NCBI GenBank assembly: GCA_010015655.1
Contig: ML976657.1
Span: forward strand, 1,694,910-1,758,909
DNA: 64,000 bases
Direction: 5' to 3'
Source: Bimuria novae-zelandiae CBS 107.79
Lineage: Eukaryota; Ascomycota; Dothideomycetes; Pleosporales; Didymosphaeriaceae
Positions 46,955 through 58,460 of the stretch are shown here, in pieces. The translations under genes and the position numbers were made by a program. The notes below the pieces were generated by a model that made no database searches, was not told the DNA's origin, and saw only the letters and a program-made list of their open reading frames with translations. Position 1 is the stretch's first letter; every line of letters starts with the position of its first letter.

Positions 46955-49900
46955 ATGAGTAAGCGGTCCGCGAAGGCCCAGGCCAGCAGCGCTCGAGCTG
47001 CCACGAGCGCATTCGGGTCCACCTTCGGCTTCGCTACCAACTCGTCCCAGCTCTCCCACGTAACAGAGCCGCCCGATCTTTCGACCATCTCCGATGCCAA
47101 TGTCGTTGTATATTTCAAAAACTTGTCGAAGAAGGACAGCACAACCAAGGCGAGGGCGTTGGAAGATTTGCAGGCTCACATCGCGAAGCTAGATGAGTCC
47201 CCAGAGGGGGGCATATTGGAAGCATGGGTGCGTCTGCTTCGTGCATGGACACACCGTTCATATAGTAATTCATCATATTTTCCAGATCAAAATGTACCCT
47301 CGTGCCGCGATAGACAACGACCGTTTTGTCCGAAGCAATGCGCACGCCTTACAGGGCCAGCTAGCCGCAGCAGCCGGCAAGAGGTTCGCAAAGCACATGT
47401 CCAAGTCGGTCGGCGCCTGGCTGGGCGGCCTCTACGATAGCGATCGGTCGGTGGTAGACGCGACGCAGAACTCGCTACGACGCGTCTTCAACACGCCCGA
47501 GAAAATCCAGAACATTCGGCGAGCGTACCAACAACCCATACTGGAGTACTGCAAGGATGCAATAGACAAGGAGACGGCGCAAACGCTGAGTGATGAACGC
47601 ACCGTCAGCCCCGACGATGCAGCGGCCAAGTACAGCAGGGTTATATCGGCATGCATATCTCTGCTGGGCAATCTGTTGTCGAATCTGAAGCCCGAAGAGC
47701 TGTCCAAGTGCAAGCAAGACTACGATGGCGTTCTTGGCGACAAGAAACTGTGGGACTTTGCATCGCATAGCGACGCGTCTGTACGACGAGCGACACACCG
47801 ACTTCTTAGGACCTGCTTAGAAAAACAGCCAGGCAAGTAGTTCTGATCGATAGAGGCTGCGCATTCGCTAACAACCTGTTCAGAAGCGGTAAAAAGTCAT
47901 CTGCAAGCTATTAGCAAGGCATACCTATCATCGGCCCTCGACTCCGACCAGACCGGCTCTTCGGTGGACTATGTTGACACCCTGTCCCTTCTCACAGCTG
48001 CCTATCCGACCGTGTGGACAGATGATTACAAGAGCAAGACGTCAGCGGACCGACGACTTCGCCAATTTTTGAAGAAAGGCTCGCAGGCTGGTCCACAACA
48101 GTTCTGGGACCGAGTAACCAAGCTGTTTGATGTCATTCCGAAAGACGTTCTTCCCACAGATGCTGTCGATGCTGTCAAACTGCTAAGCGCAATGCACGAC
48201 GGTATTTCAAGGCGAGATGAATCACGAATTAATCTCGAGGCTGCCTATAGGGCCTACCTTGTGGTTGTAACATCCCTTTGTGCCAAACTATCAGGGGACG
48301 ACCAAGCCAAATTGCTTGAAGAGCTAGTGCTTCCCATTGTAACGCAATACTTGCGGCCTTCGCCTGACACTAGCGATTGGGGTGTTCCACCAAGTAGCAC
48401 TCACCTTGTTGCCAAGGCTATGCGAGTCGGAGATATGCCTGTCATTTTGGAAGCGAAGTGGCCAGATTTTGTGCAGCAGCTTGCGAATGACATCAAAATA
48501 TCCGCTCCAGAACAATCTAAGGATTACGAGAAGTCTCAGAGCGCATTGACGCAGAAAGCTTCGCGTCTCGCGACCCTCCAAAAGCAAGCGGATGACATCC
48601 CGCAATTAAGTGCTACGTTCAGAGAGGGTTGTGCAACTATCATACGAGAAGCATTATCAGTGGCCTCCAACAGGAACGGTAAACCATACGGTGCAGTAGG
48701 TGCAGTAGCGGAGCTTCTCTACCGCAACCGAGATTTAGTGTTCGCCGACCCTGAGCTTTCGAGTGAGCTCAAAGACTTCGTCGATTCGGAAGTACCGCGT
48801 CTGATACTTTCGCCTTCCTCGTTGCATTTGGTTGACATTCTTTATTCTCTCTCTGACGTGCCAATATTTGATAAGGCATGGACAGCGACGCTTAACGCTA
48901 TTCTAGAGGGTCCTGACTCGTCTAGAAAAGCTAAAACTCTCGAGGAATTTCTTACTTCCTCAAGAGTCCCTCATTCGTTCGACCTTGCTGCCGGTGACTC
49001 AGCTTTACAGGATCATATCAAGGCGAGTGTTCGAGAGGCTCTCACCGGATCGGCAGCGTGGGACACCTTCCACCGAATTCTGCAGTCTCCTGCGAAGATT
49101 TTGTCTCCGGAGACTACCGACGACATCTTGTCATCAATGACTCAGTCTCTTTCGTTGTCACAGGAAGCTCCCTTTGCCTTGCAAGGTCTGCACCAAATCG
49201 TAAAACAGAGCCCCTCGATCTTGAACGACTCTCTATCTACCCAACAAGGTTCGAACCTCTTGCAAAGCTTGCTATTAGCATCGGAATCAGGCGATGAGGC
49301 TATATCCCGTGATGCAGCTGCCGTAAATGCCTCCATACAAACAGTGCTTACAGCTGCGTCAGATACCAAGCAGTCCGTGTACAGCCTACTTCAACAAGGC
49401 TTGAAAGAAGCTACTCAGACTTCGGTCTCTGTCGAAACACTAGTGGAGCTTGCAAAGCAACTGGTGAAGCCAGGGAGCTCATGGGCGGACATGGCAGGTG
49501 TTTTCCTGAGCACGGAGGATTGGAACGCTGCGTTGACACCATTTCTCGATACTGCACCCAAAGCATCCCTGGCTATAGCTAATCCTTTGAGCGGGGCTGT
49601 ATACCTCGTCCGTGAAGATCCGAACAAGACGCCCGGCAATAAGATCCCTCGCGATGCCGATGGATATTCAGCTGCATATCGCATCACCCAGTACATCACT
49701 CGCCTGTTCAAGGATACCGAGACCTTTCCCGTCGAAAAAGTGCCGTTAGATCTAAAAGATGTCTTCCTTCGCAACATCATACTGACCGTACAACTTGCCG
49801 ATGACAACTTGGGCCTTGCTGGTGCCAATGGTCTCTGGGCGGAGTACAACCCTGACGTGGAAGCTGATGCTATGGCATTCATGGCTAATGCACAACCTTT

Positions 49901-52037
49901 CGTGACGGAGGAATTGAAGAGAAAACAGGAGGATTGGTCATCTGCTTCGAACACGTCGCTGCTTGATTGGGCTGTGGAGCTCTTGTCCAAGATCGAGCCC
50001 GAAGCATCTCCGAGGTCCTACTACTCAGCACGCACCTACAGTGTTCTTATTTCCGATACCATAGAATTGAGCGGTTGGAAGAATTTTGATACGGCACAGC
50101 TTCAAGACACACTAACGACAGTCCGCAAAAGCAAGGGTAAGCGGACCTATCTGATATTGCAATCCAGCTAACAAATATGTCAAGAAATATTTCCCTTGAT
50201 CGGTCTATTGAATTCGTTTAGCGAGCCATTTGCCGCTTCGAAGTCCTGCGAACGGATGTGCAATGAGCTCGTGGCGGACCTCACTGGTCTGAACGTCGAA
50301 CAGAAACCAGACGATGGTAAGTATTACAACGCACGGTCCGATGACAAGCACTCAAATACCATACAGCTCTCCAACAGCTCGTGTTACTCAACATTCTCCT
50401 GCATGAGCAAGAAGACATTGCACACAGCATCGCGAAGCAACGGCTCATCTTCTTTGTCAAACACATGATTCCTTGGTTGCAGGATACGAGTGGATCCATC
50501 CCACTTCGAGCTGAGGTTTGCCGTGCACTTTCGGTGTTACTTCCCTTGATGAGCGATCTATATGGAGAGCACTGGGGAGAGATTTTGAATGCTTTGGCTA
50601 ATAGCTGGACGGCTACGTCGGAGCTCCAGGAAACTGAGACAGGGATAAACAGGTATGCAGCGAAGGCGGCTTGTGATGATCACGCTGACTTAGATGAGCC
50701 CGATACCCTTCGTACACGCCTCGCTCAAGCTATATGCACAGCTACGCACCTTGACACAGATTGAGGAGCCGAATGACGATCTCATCGACGTCTGGAAAGA
50801 AACCGAACAGACCATTGCAAATGGTCTCGTCAACCTACTCAAGCATTCACAACACTTCCCGGACGAATTCCACCAGCCCTTGAAGATGGTAAACGATGTT
50901 CTGGCTCGACAAATCGCCAATGTGTCGCTCAAATACCTCGAGTCTACTGAGGACCTCTTTCCACTGCTCTATGTGGAATCGCAGCCTGTGCAGCAGACAG
51001 CCTTCAACATCCTGCACAAGCAAATACCTGCTGCTCAAGAGCAAATCTCTATTGACGCCGCTCTCGAGAAGACAAAGCCACGCCTTCCGGAAGAGCTTCT
51101 GTCTCTCATCCTGGAAGCCCCGACCGTTGCCGCCCTCGCAGATGCAAACTTCGAGCGCAGCATTCCCCTCCCTCTGCGTGGCTATCTACTAAGTTGGCTC
51201 CTTGTTTTCGACCACCTCTCGTATGCTTCGTTCACAGTCAAAAACAGCTATGTCGACCATATCAAAGAAGGCGCGTACCTCCCTGGACTGCTAGACTTCA
51301 TGTTCGACTTCCTCGGCCACGCGCACAATAAACCCATTGACATATCCAAACTGGACCCAACAACTTATGAACCTGACATAGAGCTCCCTCGCCGCGACAC
51401 CCAATGGCTACTCACGCACATCTACTACCTTTGTCTTCTGCACCTGCCGTCGCTCACAAAGTCATGGTACATCGATTGCAAATCGCGTCCCATCGTCGTC
51501 ACGCTCGAGCCCTGGACTGAGAAGTATATTTCCCCACCCGTGATCGCCTCCGCCCTGCAAAGCGTCCAAGAGTGGGCCGATAAGCTCGAAGACGACGAGG
51601 CTTTCACCGTGAAGATCTCCCCGCGCGCCCACGAAATCACCACTTCCTACGCCATTGACGAATCTACCATGTCCATGCGGCTCATGCTTCCGCCGTCCTT
51701 TCCGCTCGCGCCCGCGCGCATCGAGGGCCTCAATCGCGTCGCTGTCAATGAACAGAAGTGGCAGTCGTGGCTGCGGACGTCGCTTGGCGCTATCACCATC
51801 TTCAACGGCAGCATCATCGACGCGCTGACGACGTTTAAGCGCAACGTGGAGGGTGCGCTCAAGGGGCAGGTCGAGTGTGCGATTTGCTATTCGATTGTCG
51901 GGAGTGATAGGAGGTTGCCGGATAAGCGCTGCAGTACGTGTAGGAATTTGTTCCATGGTGGATGCTTGTTCAAGTGGTTCAGGAGTAGTGGGAGCAGTAG
52001 CTGTCCGCTTTGTAGGAACCCGTTTAACTATGGGTAA
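46955..52037 (+). CDS. RKR1: E3 ubiquitin-protein ligase listerin (ribosome quality control)
   Basis: Proposed exons: 46955-47227, 47286-47832, 47884-50136, 50185-50316, 50367-50652, 50699-52037, giving 1609 residues, the usual fungal Ltn1/Rkr1 size. The N-terminal domain is intact (FGSTFGFATNSSQ, EPPDLSTISDANVVVYFKNL, KKDSTTKARALEDLQ). The long middle is HEAT/ARM-like. The C-terminus is a RING domain: CAICYSIVGSDRRLPDKRC, then CRNLFHGGCLFKWF and CPLCRNPFNYG. It ubiquitinates nascent chains stuck on 60S subunits, working with Rqc2 and Cdc48. Intron 2 (47833-47883) uses a GC donor (GCAAGT...TTCAG). Intron 5 keeps the frame only with an acceptor after GATGAG (50698), so that junction is less certain. 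All other introns are GT-AG. Confidence 0.95.
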
Positions 52038-52686
52038 GTGGGCATCACTTAAAAAATTCGGAGGGGAAGGCGTCTGGCTGGAGCAGTATACAAACTGAGA
52101 CGCACAAATCAATGCCCTAGTTGTACTTCTCTCCAACTATATAGCTCTTTTCAACAGCCTTCGAAATCATACATGCCAGCTATATCGCCCATGTGAGCAT
52201 TTAGGCTGGCGGTTCCTTCGGCGGAATGGGCATTGCGAATGACATTGGGGCAATCCACGCTGCGGCGTTCGTGAGGGGTTAGGCAACTGCCCCATCGTTT
52301 GCACTTGGTGTTCATGACATCCTAGGTACCGCACTGGTGCTCGCTCAAAGTAAGTGAGGGAAAGAGTCCCCTCTAGGCAGCAAGGCGGCGATTTTTAACA
52401 GGTGGTGAAGGAAAGAGGCGGGTCAAAAGTGAAGGAAGGATTCTTAAGCTTACCTATCCCCACTTCACCTCGCTATACAGCTTAGAGAGCCAATCAGCAA
52501 CCTAGATTTTACTGCGGTGAGTGCACGAGCCTACGGTGTAGGTGAGAAAGGAGGGCGTGCCAAGAATCACGTGTGTGTACGACCCCGCGCTAGCGACTAC
52601 AAATGGTCTGTCGCCCTGCCCTCTCTCTTCTTCTCCAGAACTACCTTTCTTGACTCTTTGCTGACCTGAAATCGACCACTCTTAAT
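52038..52686. other. 3' region of RKR1 and spacer
   Basis: Normal composition. Pyrimidine-rich CCCTCTCTCTTCTTCTCCAG near 52618 and TATA-poor sequence before the ORF at 52687. No gene recognised. Confidence 0.4.
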
Positions 52687-53085
52687 ATGTTGGAGCACCT
52701 TTCTGCTCACCAGGATGGTTCACCAGGACAGCAACAACGACGAACGGCAACACGGCAATCACGGCATACGGCAACTACGGCATACGACAACTACTGGATA
52801 CGAAAACTACTGGATATGACAACTACGGCACACAACAGTTATGGGATACGACAACTGCGGCAAACGGCAACTACGGCTAACGGCAACTACAGCATACGGC
52901 AACTACGGGATACGGCAACCAGGAGGTCAAGTGGAACACTTCAGATGTCGCAGCTGACTCATTCGGGTCCCATCCCCGTCTTTTGCACACCAAGCGAATC
53001 AGGTCAAAGCTTGCTGCAAAGTTGTGCACCAGTTGAGGTCGCTGGGCCCGCGACTCTTCTGCCACGGTCCGAGTCAGTGCTGTGA
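52687..53085 (+). CDS. 132-codon ORF built largely on a 16-bp minisatellite; doubtful gene
   Basis: MLEHLSAHQDGSPGQQQ, then a 16-residue repeat (TATTAYDNYWIRKLLD, MTTTAHNSYGIRQLRQ, TATTANGNYSIRQLRD), then a unique tail ending LLPRSESVL. The DNA repeat unit is 16 bp, so three units make one 16-residue protein repeat, read in rotating frames. No domain is recognised. A pyrimidine-rich leader and normal codon context upstream would allow transcription, but the ORF may simply be open because the repeat has no stop in this frame. A neighbouring-frame reading meets a stop inside the array. Confidence 0.3.
   Translation: MLEHLSAHQDGSPGQQQRRTATRQSRHTATTAYDNYWIRKLLDMTTTAHNSYGIRQLRQTATTANGNYSIRQLRDTATRRSSGTLQMSQLTHSGPIPVFCTPSESGQSLLQSCAPVEVAGPATLLPRSESVL
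52744..52918. repeat. 16-bp minisatellite, about 10 units
   Basis: Consensus ACGRCAACTACGGCAT. Complete units start at 52768, 52784, 52800, 52816, 52832, 52848, 52864, 52880, 52896 and 52912 (the last partial), each 16 bp with 1-5 differences. A looser beginning starts at 52744. Confidence 0.9.
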
Positions 53086-53765
53086 AGTAAGATCTTGTGG
53101 CAGAACGAACAGGGCTCCACGAGGTCGAACTTCAGGGCGCGCGTACATATGAAGAGCCCAGTTCTTCACACCCAATACACCTAACATCACCGCAACTGGG
53201 CAGCCCCGATGAAAAATAGCGGTGTAGCATCAAGCGTTTTGGCGGCGCTTGTGGCGGGTGGGCTAAGACCCCATTGGTCCAGAGTGTGCGAGGATCCAAC
53301 GAGGCGATCCCTTGTCCAAGCACGCGCGGTGCATGCAAAGCCCTGTCCGGAATTGTAACCGCGGAAGTGAGGTGACGAGTCGTTCGGGAGTCCACCCGGC
53401 GGTTCTGGGCGGAAACGTCAAGTCATCGATCAGTCCCTTCGCCGGGCAGGAAGCCAGCTAAGCATGTGGTGACGGGACAGCGTTTGGCTGCTGGCCTGGT
53501 TGTCAGAGCAAGTCTCTGCGGTCGCGAAGGGCCCATGTCACTTGCTTCACATTATTTTTTCATTGAGTCTCCGTTCGCTGGGCGGGTATTGAGGAAGAAG
53601 CACGAGTTCGATTGGGCGGGTTGCCTAAATGATGCTGTAGGTTATCGAGAATGTGCGTTTGAGGATTCGATTTCTAGGCATTTAGTCCGCGTCGACTGGT
53701 CGCTGACTGGTAGAGAAAGAAAAAAAGTAGCCCACCGCTCCGCTTCGTCTTGATGGAAGGAAAAA
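53086..53765. other. spacer without recognisable gene
   Basis: Normal composition. ORFs of 87 (minus) and 95 (plus) codons overlap and have no recognisable content. Confidence 0.4.
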
Positions 53766-54075
53766 AGACGATGAGATGAGGAAAAAGAAGAGGATACAAA
53801 AGAAGTCCTCTATAACTGCGCCATTGTGCCTGTGAAAAGAGATGGGGGAAATACGAAAGAGATCCTTTACAACCGCGCCATCATCCTAGTGGAAAGAGAT
53901 AGATAGGATACGAAAGAGCTCCTCCTCAACTTTGGCGTCGTTCCGTTCGAGACGCATACTGCGTTCTTTCTGGGCGTTCATACATGGGGCGAAACTCCCC
54001 TGAGTCTGCCATCTACCGGTTCTGGTGAAAGGGAATAGAGAAATTACAAAAGAGTTTCCAATGTCGTCGTCATCT
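53766..54075. repeat. imperfect tandem repeat, unit about 57 bp, three to four copies
   Basis: Units share GTGAAAAGAGAT...GATACGAAAGAG...TCCT...ACAACYGCGCCATCATCC. Copies begin near 53770, at 53832 and 53889, and a more distant one at about 54025 (GTGAAAGGGAATAGAGAAAT). Between the third and fourth lies unrelated sequence. The repeats contain stops in all frames. Confidence 0.65.
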
Positions 54076-54086
54076 CGAACCTTCCT

Positions 54087-54578
54087 CTACTTCTGGATCC
54101 TGTATACACTCCAGGGCTGTTGGTGTGGCTGCTCGTTCAGCCAATTTTGCATGGCGAAGCTTTGGTTGGCGGGGGGATTGGTGCCCTGGAAATCGGTCAG
54201 TAGAGAGACGGTGAGCTTGGTCCTGAGAGACTCGCCGCTTGGCCACCATTCGAGCCGTTGCCGTTGCCATTTCCTTGCGAGCCGGAGCTGGTTTGCACTG
54301 GCGTCGAAGTCGAGTGAGATTGTCTCTGGGAGGTTTGCGGCATGGTGGAGATATTGCTTGGACGAGACGTGCCTGAATTGTAGTCGGTTTAGGAAGGCCG
54401 AGGTGGGTGTCGAAACCTTTCGTGATGGCGTTGTTGCCTGGGTGACTCTTGGAGGTTTCCCGTTGTTATCTCTTATATCTTCCGATGGTTTTCTCCCTCG
54501 ATTCCGACTACGACTTCCGCCCCATATGACCATCTCATGAAGTCGGCTCATCTCAATAGCTGCATTCGAATACCACAT
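54087..54578 (-). CDS. hypothetical ORF, 163 codons, low confidence
   Basis: The open frame MWYSNAAIEMSRLHEMVIWG...MQNWLNEQPHQQPWSVYRIQK has no family I recognise. Within it another minus-strand frame has a good start context (CACCATGCC, about 54347), reading MPQTSQRQSHSTSTPVQTSS. It could be spliced to a third frame ending KLAERAATPTALECIQDPEVEEGSR at 54070. A plus-strand ORF of 171 codons overlaps all of these. Coding on the minus strand is plausible because of the Gln/Ser-rich composition, but I cannot choose a model. Confidence 0.25.
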   Translation of the reverse strand: MWYSNAAIEMSRLHEMVIWGGSRSRNRGRKPSEDIRDNNGKPPRVTQATTPSRKVSTPTSAFLNRLQFRHVSSKQYLHHAANLPETISLDFDASANQLRLARKWQRQRLEWWPSGESLRTKLTVSLLTDFQGTNPPANQSFAMQNWLNEQPHQQPWSVYRIQK

Positions 54579-55130
54579 ACTCAGCTACTGTCATTTGTCA
54601 GGCAGCCCCGAGGCAGGCATGTCCAGTGCCGAATTGCCCGTAACGGAAATCATCCGACCCCAGAGCCGTACAGCACAGACTGAGGGACCTCCATCAGGTG
54701 GCTTGCTGCGAGGGCGCCGGTGAACAACACTTAGAAATACAACACACTTCCTAAGTTTGGACCCCAGGCTTTGATACCGTGCGTGCGTTCGTGGTTTTCG
54801 CCTATCAGCTGGATTAAACATGAGACTGGGGCGCAAAATGCCCAGGGAGCAGTTCCTAGCCATAGGTGCTAATGCTTCAGGGGCTTAAACTGAATTGTCC
54901 GAACGGGCGGCTACATGAGTATACCGAGACGTGCTTCGCGGCCCGTGACGACGACGTTGCGGGAAGGATGTCGTCGTATCCTTCACCCCGGGTTCGTAAG
55001 CTCGGGCGAAAACATCGTTCAAGTAGCTCTCGATATAGTCCCGTTTCACGTATTGCGGCTGTGGTCCGTGGAAGCACGAGGCGTGCATGTGTGGTGTACC
55101 AAGAAAAAGAGGCAACCGATCCTAGGCGCT
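54579..55130. other. right edge of the gene island, no clear gene
   Basis: ORFs of 60-114 codons exist on both strands. One minus-strand stretch (PQYVKRDYIESYLNDVFARA, about 54990-55070) looks protein-like but has no recognised family. It may be the end of a gene cut off by the transposon at 55133. Confidence 0.35.
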
Positions 55131-56146
55131 TACCGTGTCCGTGCGCGTAACACCCGGATTCGCATACCGAGGTTCACCCCGAAGCGACCCCCCCGGCGAA
55201 ACGACCCACCTACCAAGATAAGGCCTCAACTTCAACACGCGATAACTCCACTAATATAATCCTAATTAAGGCTATAATAGTAGCGATTAAATTACTAAAA
55301 CTTAAAGAAAAAAATTTAGCTATAGAAAGATCGCAAGAGATTATAGTTATAGTTATACAACGCTCAAATAAAGATACTAGAACGTCTTAACCACGCGCGC
55401 TACCCGCTATAAATATTAATAAGTTTTTTATTTATAATAAGAGTAAGAGCTCCTACATTATATTAAAGATCTTATTAGGGAAGGCCTTTTACTTATATAA
55501 GCTATAATTAGAAATTTTACCTTATAAATTATAAGGAAAAAGCTTAGAGTATACTAAGTTAATTACTATATTTAGTAATATCCTAATAAGCTTATTTTAA
55601 AATAGATACTAGAGATTAATAATAGTTACTATAAGGCTAATTTAAGAAAGAAGTATAGCCTCTACTTTAATTTCTTATATAAAAAATTATTTAATATCAC
55701 GTTAAAGCATATTATATTTAGTATTATAGGTTGCTTAAAGAGGATCTTTAACAGGGCCTTATACAAGAATAGAAAGAAGAAGAATACTATTTAAAATGAC
55801 TTATAAGAGTAAATAACGCTACTAGCCTATATTTATACTAATAGATCTTACTTTAAGCCTACTCTTAATTATTAGTTAGTCTTAAGATGAATATAGGACT
55901 TATAGCCCTAAGCTCTTAATTATAAAACTTATTATCTTCTAGCTAAATATACAACGATATTAGCCTTACGTAGCTTAAAGAGGTGTTTAATTACTATATA
56001 AAGGTAAAGACTTAATCTTCTTATTAATTACTTAATTTAAATAGCAATAGATTTTACCTTATAATAGATTTTATTAAATACTATAATTAGAACAAGATCT
56101 TTCTTACTATATATCCTTTTTATTTAACCTATACGCTGTAGCTACT

Positions 56147-56297
56147 TGTGGCGCATAGTTATAATAATTAGGAAGCTTATAAACAATGGCTATTAAGAAG
56201 TAAAAGTCGTACTTGAAAGCTTAGCTATCTAGTTACTTAGCTTAATTTTAGCTAATATAATAAAGTTTTAACTAAAAGCTAGTAAGCTTTTATAATA
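56147..56297. repeat. left LTR of element I
   Basis: 151 bp, heavily C-to-T mutated relative to the right copy. Confidence 0.7.
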
Positions 56298-57617
56298 TAC
56301 TTCTTAGCTCTTAAAGCGTAGTAAAAAAAGTTAAGTAGTAAGTTAAGGTATAAAAGATAGTAAACTTGCATAGTAAGCTTAAAAAGTGTCTTACTTAAAT
56401 CTTTAGCACATTAGATAATTAGTCTAAGTAACTAGTTTATATAGAGTTTTAAAAAAAAAAGGTAAATAAAAGAAGGATAGCGTACTTTTACTACAGAGCT
56501 TTAATAAATATATAAGAATAACTATCTACTTGCAACATGATCCGTGCGAGTACTTATAAAAAAATATAAAAAAGAAAAAAAAAATATAAGTAGCGTATTT
56601 CTACTATAGAGTTTTAATACATATTTAAAGGTAATTATTTACTTATAACGTAATCCGCGCGAGTACTTGCGTATATATATATATAAAATAGGTAGCTATA
56701 GGATTATAGCGTCTAGCTAGTAAAGGCTTATTTACTTCTAAGCTTATTATAATTTATACTTTAATATTCCCTAGAAAAACTAAAGGAGGGTTTACTACCT
56801 ATCTTTTATACTAAAGCTTAGTTAATAATACTTTTTACTAATCCTTTTAAATTTAGCTTTTAATTTTACTAATTTCCTTACATATAGGCTTATTATAGAA
56901 CTTATAAAAAGCTTCTCCCTAAAGTATGTACTAAAGATAGTTATACTTTATATGCTTTTATTAGTACTAGTTATTTACTTTATATAGGCGCTTATAGTTT
57001 ATATTACGAGTACGCCTTTTAAGTATAGTATATATTCTTACGTACTTAGTTATTTAGCTAAGCTATATAAGCTAGCGAGTATATCTTTTTGAAAATAAAG
57101 TTATTACTATACCTAGTTATAATAGGTTATTAAGCTCTTGTTAAGCCTATTTATAGTTATATTATAATACTAAGCATAAAAAATCCATTATTAGTGATAT
57201 ATCGTATATTTTTTAAAATTTAAAAGTAGAGCGTTAGCGTGTACGCGGTTCTATTTAGATAGCTATTTAGTTATATTTATTATTCTACTACTCTATAGCC
57301 GTAGGGTGAACTCTTTATATATATATTATACCTGCTCCTTTTAATTATTATTACTTAAATAAAAATTATTTTTAAGTTTTTTAATTAGCACCTACAGCTT
57401 TTACTAATTACTTAATTATAATATTATGAGCTCTACTCTTTATTAAGTAATTATAGTATAAACCTAGTTCTAAAGTGCCTAAAGCTTTATTATAAGCTAA
57501 TTATAAATAGTAAACTCTAGCTTATAGCGTTTAAGCTATTATATATAAGGCTTACTTTTAGAATTTAAGTTTAGTAGCTCTAGAGACTAGTTATATATAT
57601 TTATCTATTTAGGAACT

Positions 57618-58003
57618 TGTATCGGCGCAGGTCACTCAAAGGATCGATGTTGGCGTATCTCCTAGCAGAGGCATATGGGAGTGCGTGTATAAGAATGTAG
57701 CCTCGAATGAATTAAGTGCCTATAGGCCTGGTACGAAAGGATACGGAAAAGGTACTGAACTATAAAGGCCCCAAGCTCCTCTAAATACACCTCTTCCCAG
57801 ATGGCTAGCTAGCACATATCTGCCATAGGTTGACCGTCGGTCTGATGGATCCGAAATAGGTCCGAATCGGATCCGTAGTTCCCCATCGGTCTGATAGATC
57901 CGAAATTGGTCCGATACGGATGAGTGTCGGTTTTCGGATGATCTCGAATCCTGTCTTGACTGGCCAAGGGTTCTCGTGTCGACGAGCGATTGTTCCTGTT
58001 ACA
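57618..58003 (+). mobile_element. Solo LTR, 386-bp family, copy 2
   Basis: TGTATCGGCGCAGG...CCTGTTACA with the duplication GAACT at 57613-57617 and 58004-58008. Almost identical to 63367-63752 (I see about two differences) and, reversed, to 8377-8761. Inserted in element I. Confidence 0.95.
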
Positions 58004-58276
58004 GAACTTTGAAGGTAATATAACTTTATATTTTTTAAACTTTTACGTGGTACTTAATCTACGTGTACTAAAATAGGAATAAATTATAACTTATAAATTA
58101 GTTACTTACTAAGGGCTTTATAGTAGTTATTATATAGTCTAGTTTTATTATAAAATATAAGTGTCGGAACGTAAGCGTAAGGATAATAAAAAGTAAAAAA
58201 TTGTTAATTATTATCAATATTAATTAGCATAAACTAAGTATATTACAAAGTATTATAAAAGTACTAAGCTTATAAC

Positions 58277-58460
58277 TATAGCGTATAGTTATAATAATTA
58301 AGGAGCTCGTAAATAAAATCTATTAAAAAGTAAAAGTCCTACTTAGAAGCTTAGCTATTTATAGAGTTAGGGGGATCACGTACTTGGCTATCTAGCTACT
58401 TGGCTTAATCCTAGCTAGTATAACAAAGTTCTGGCTAGGAGCCAGCGAGCTTCTGCGACA
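58277..58460. repeat. right LTR of element I
   Basis: 184 bp. It begins TATAGCGTATAG where the left copy has TGTGGCGCATAG, and ends CGAGCTTCTGCGACA. The last 80 bp are barely mutated. Confidence 0.7.

Larger units (their letters stand above)
56147..58460. mobile_element. short non-coding LTR element I, RIP-mutated, nested in H
   Basis: The duplication CTACT lies at 56142-56146 and 58461-58465. The left end is TGTGGCGCATAG, the right end TTCTGCGACA. The terminal repeats at 56147-56297 (151 bp) and 58277-58460 (184 bp, with about 33 extra bases) are clearly related over their length. Without the solo LTR inside it the element is about 1.9 kb, and no gag or pol is recognisable. It therefore looks like a non-autonomous LTR element. 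The interior holds a direct repeat of about 80 bp (near 56478 and 56586, TAGCGTACTTTTACTACAG type). Confidence 0.75.

Noticed and set aside
47432..49990. Minus-strand ORFs of 75-191 codons
   Set aside because: Antisense shadows of RKR1, whose plus-strand frame is conserved and splices correctly.
54025..54540. 171-codon plus-strand ORF
   Set aside because: Overlaps minus-strand frames with more protein-like composition, and starts inside the tandem-repeat region; not supported as a gene.
55400..56140. AT-rich sequence as a centromere or a mitochondrial insertion
   Set aside because: Pogo transposase motifs can be read through the RIP stops, so it is a mutated transposon.
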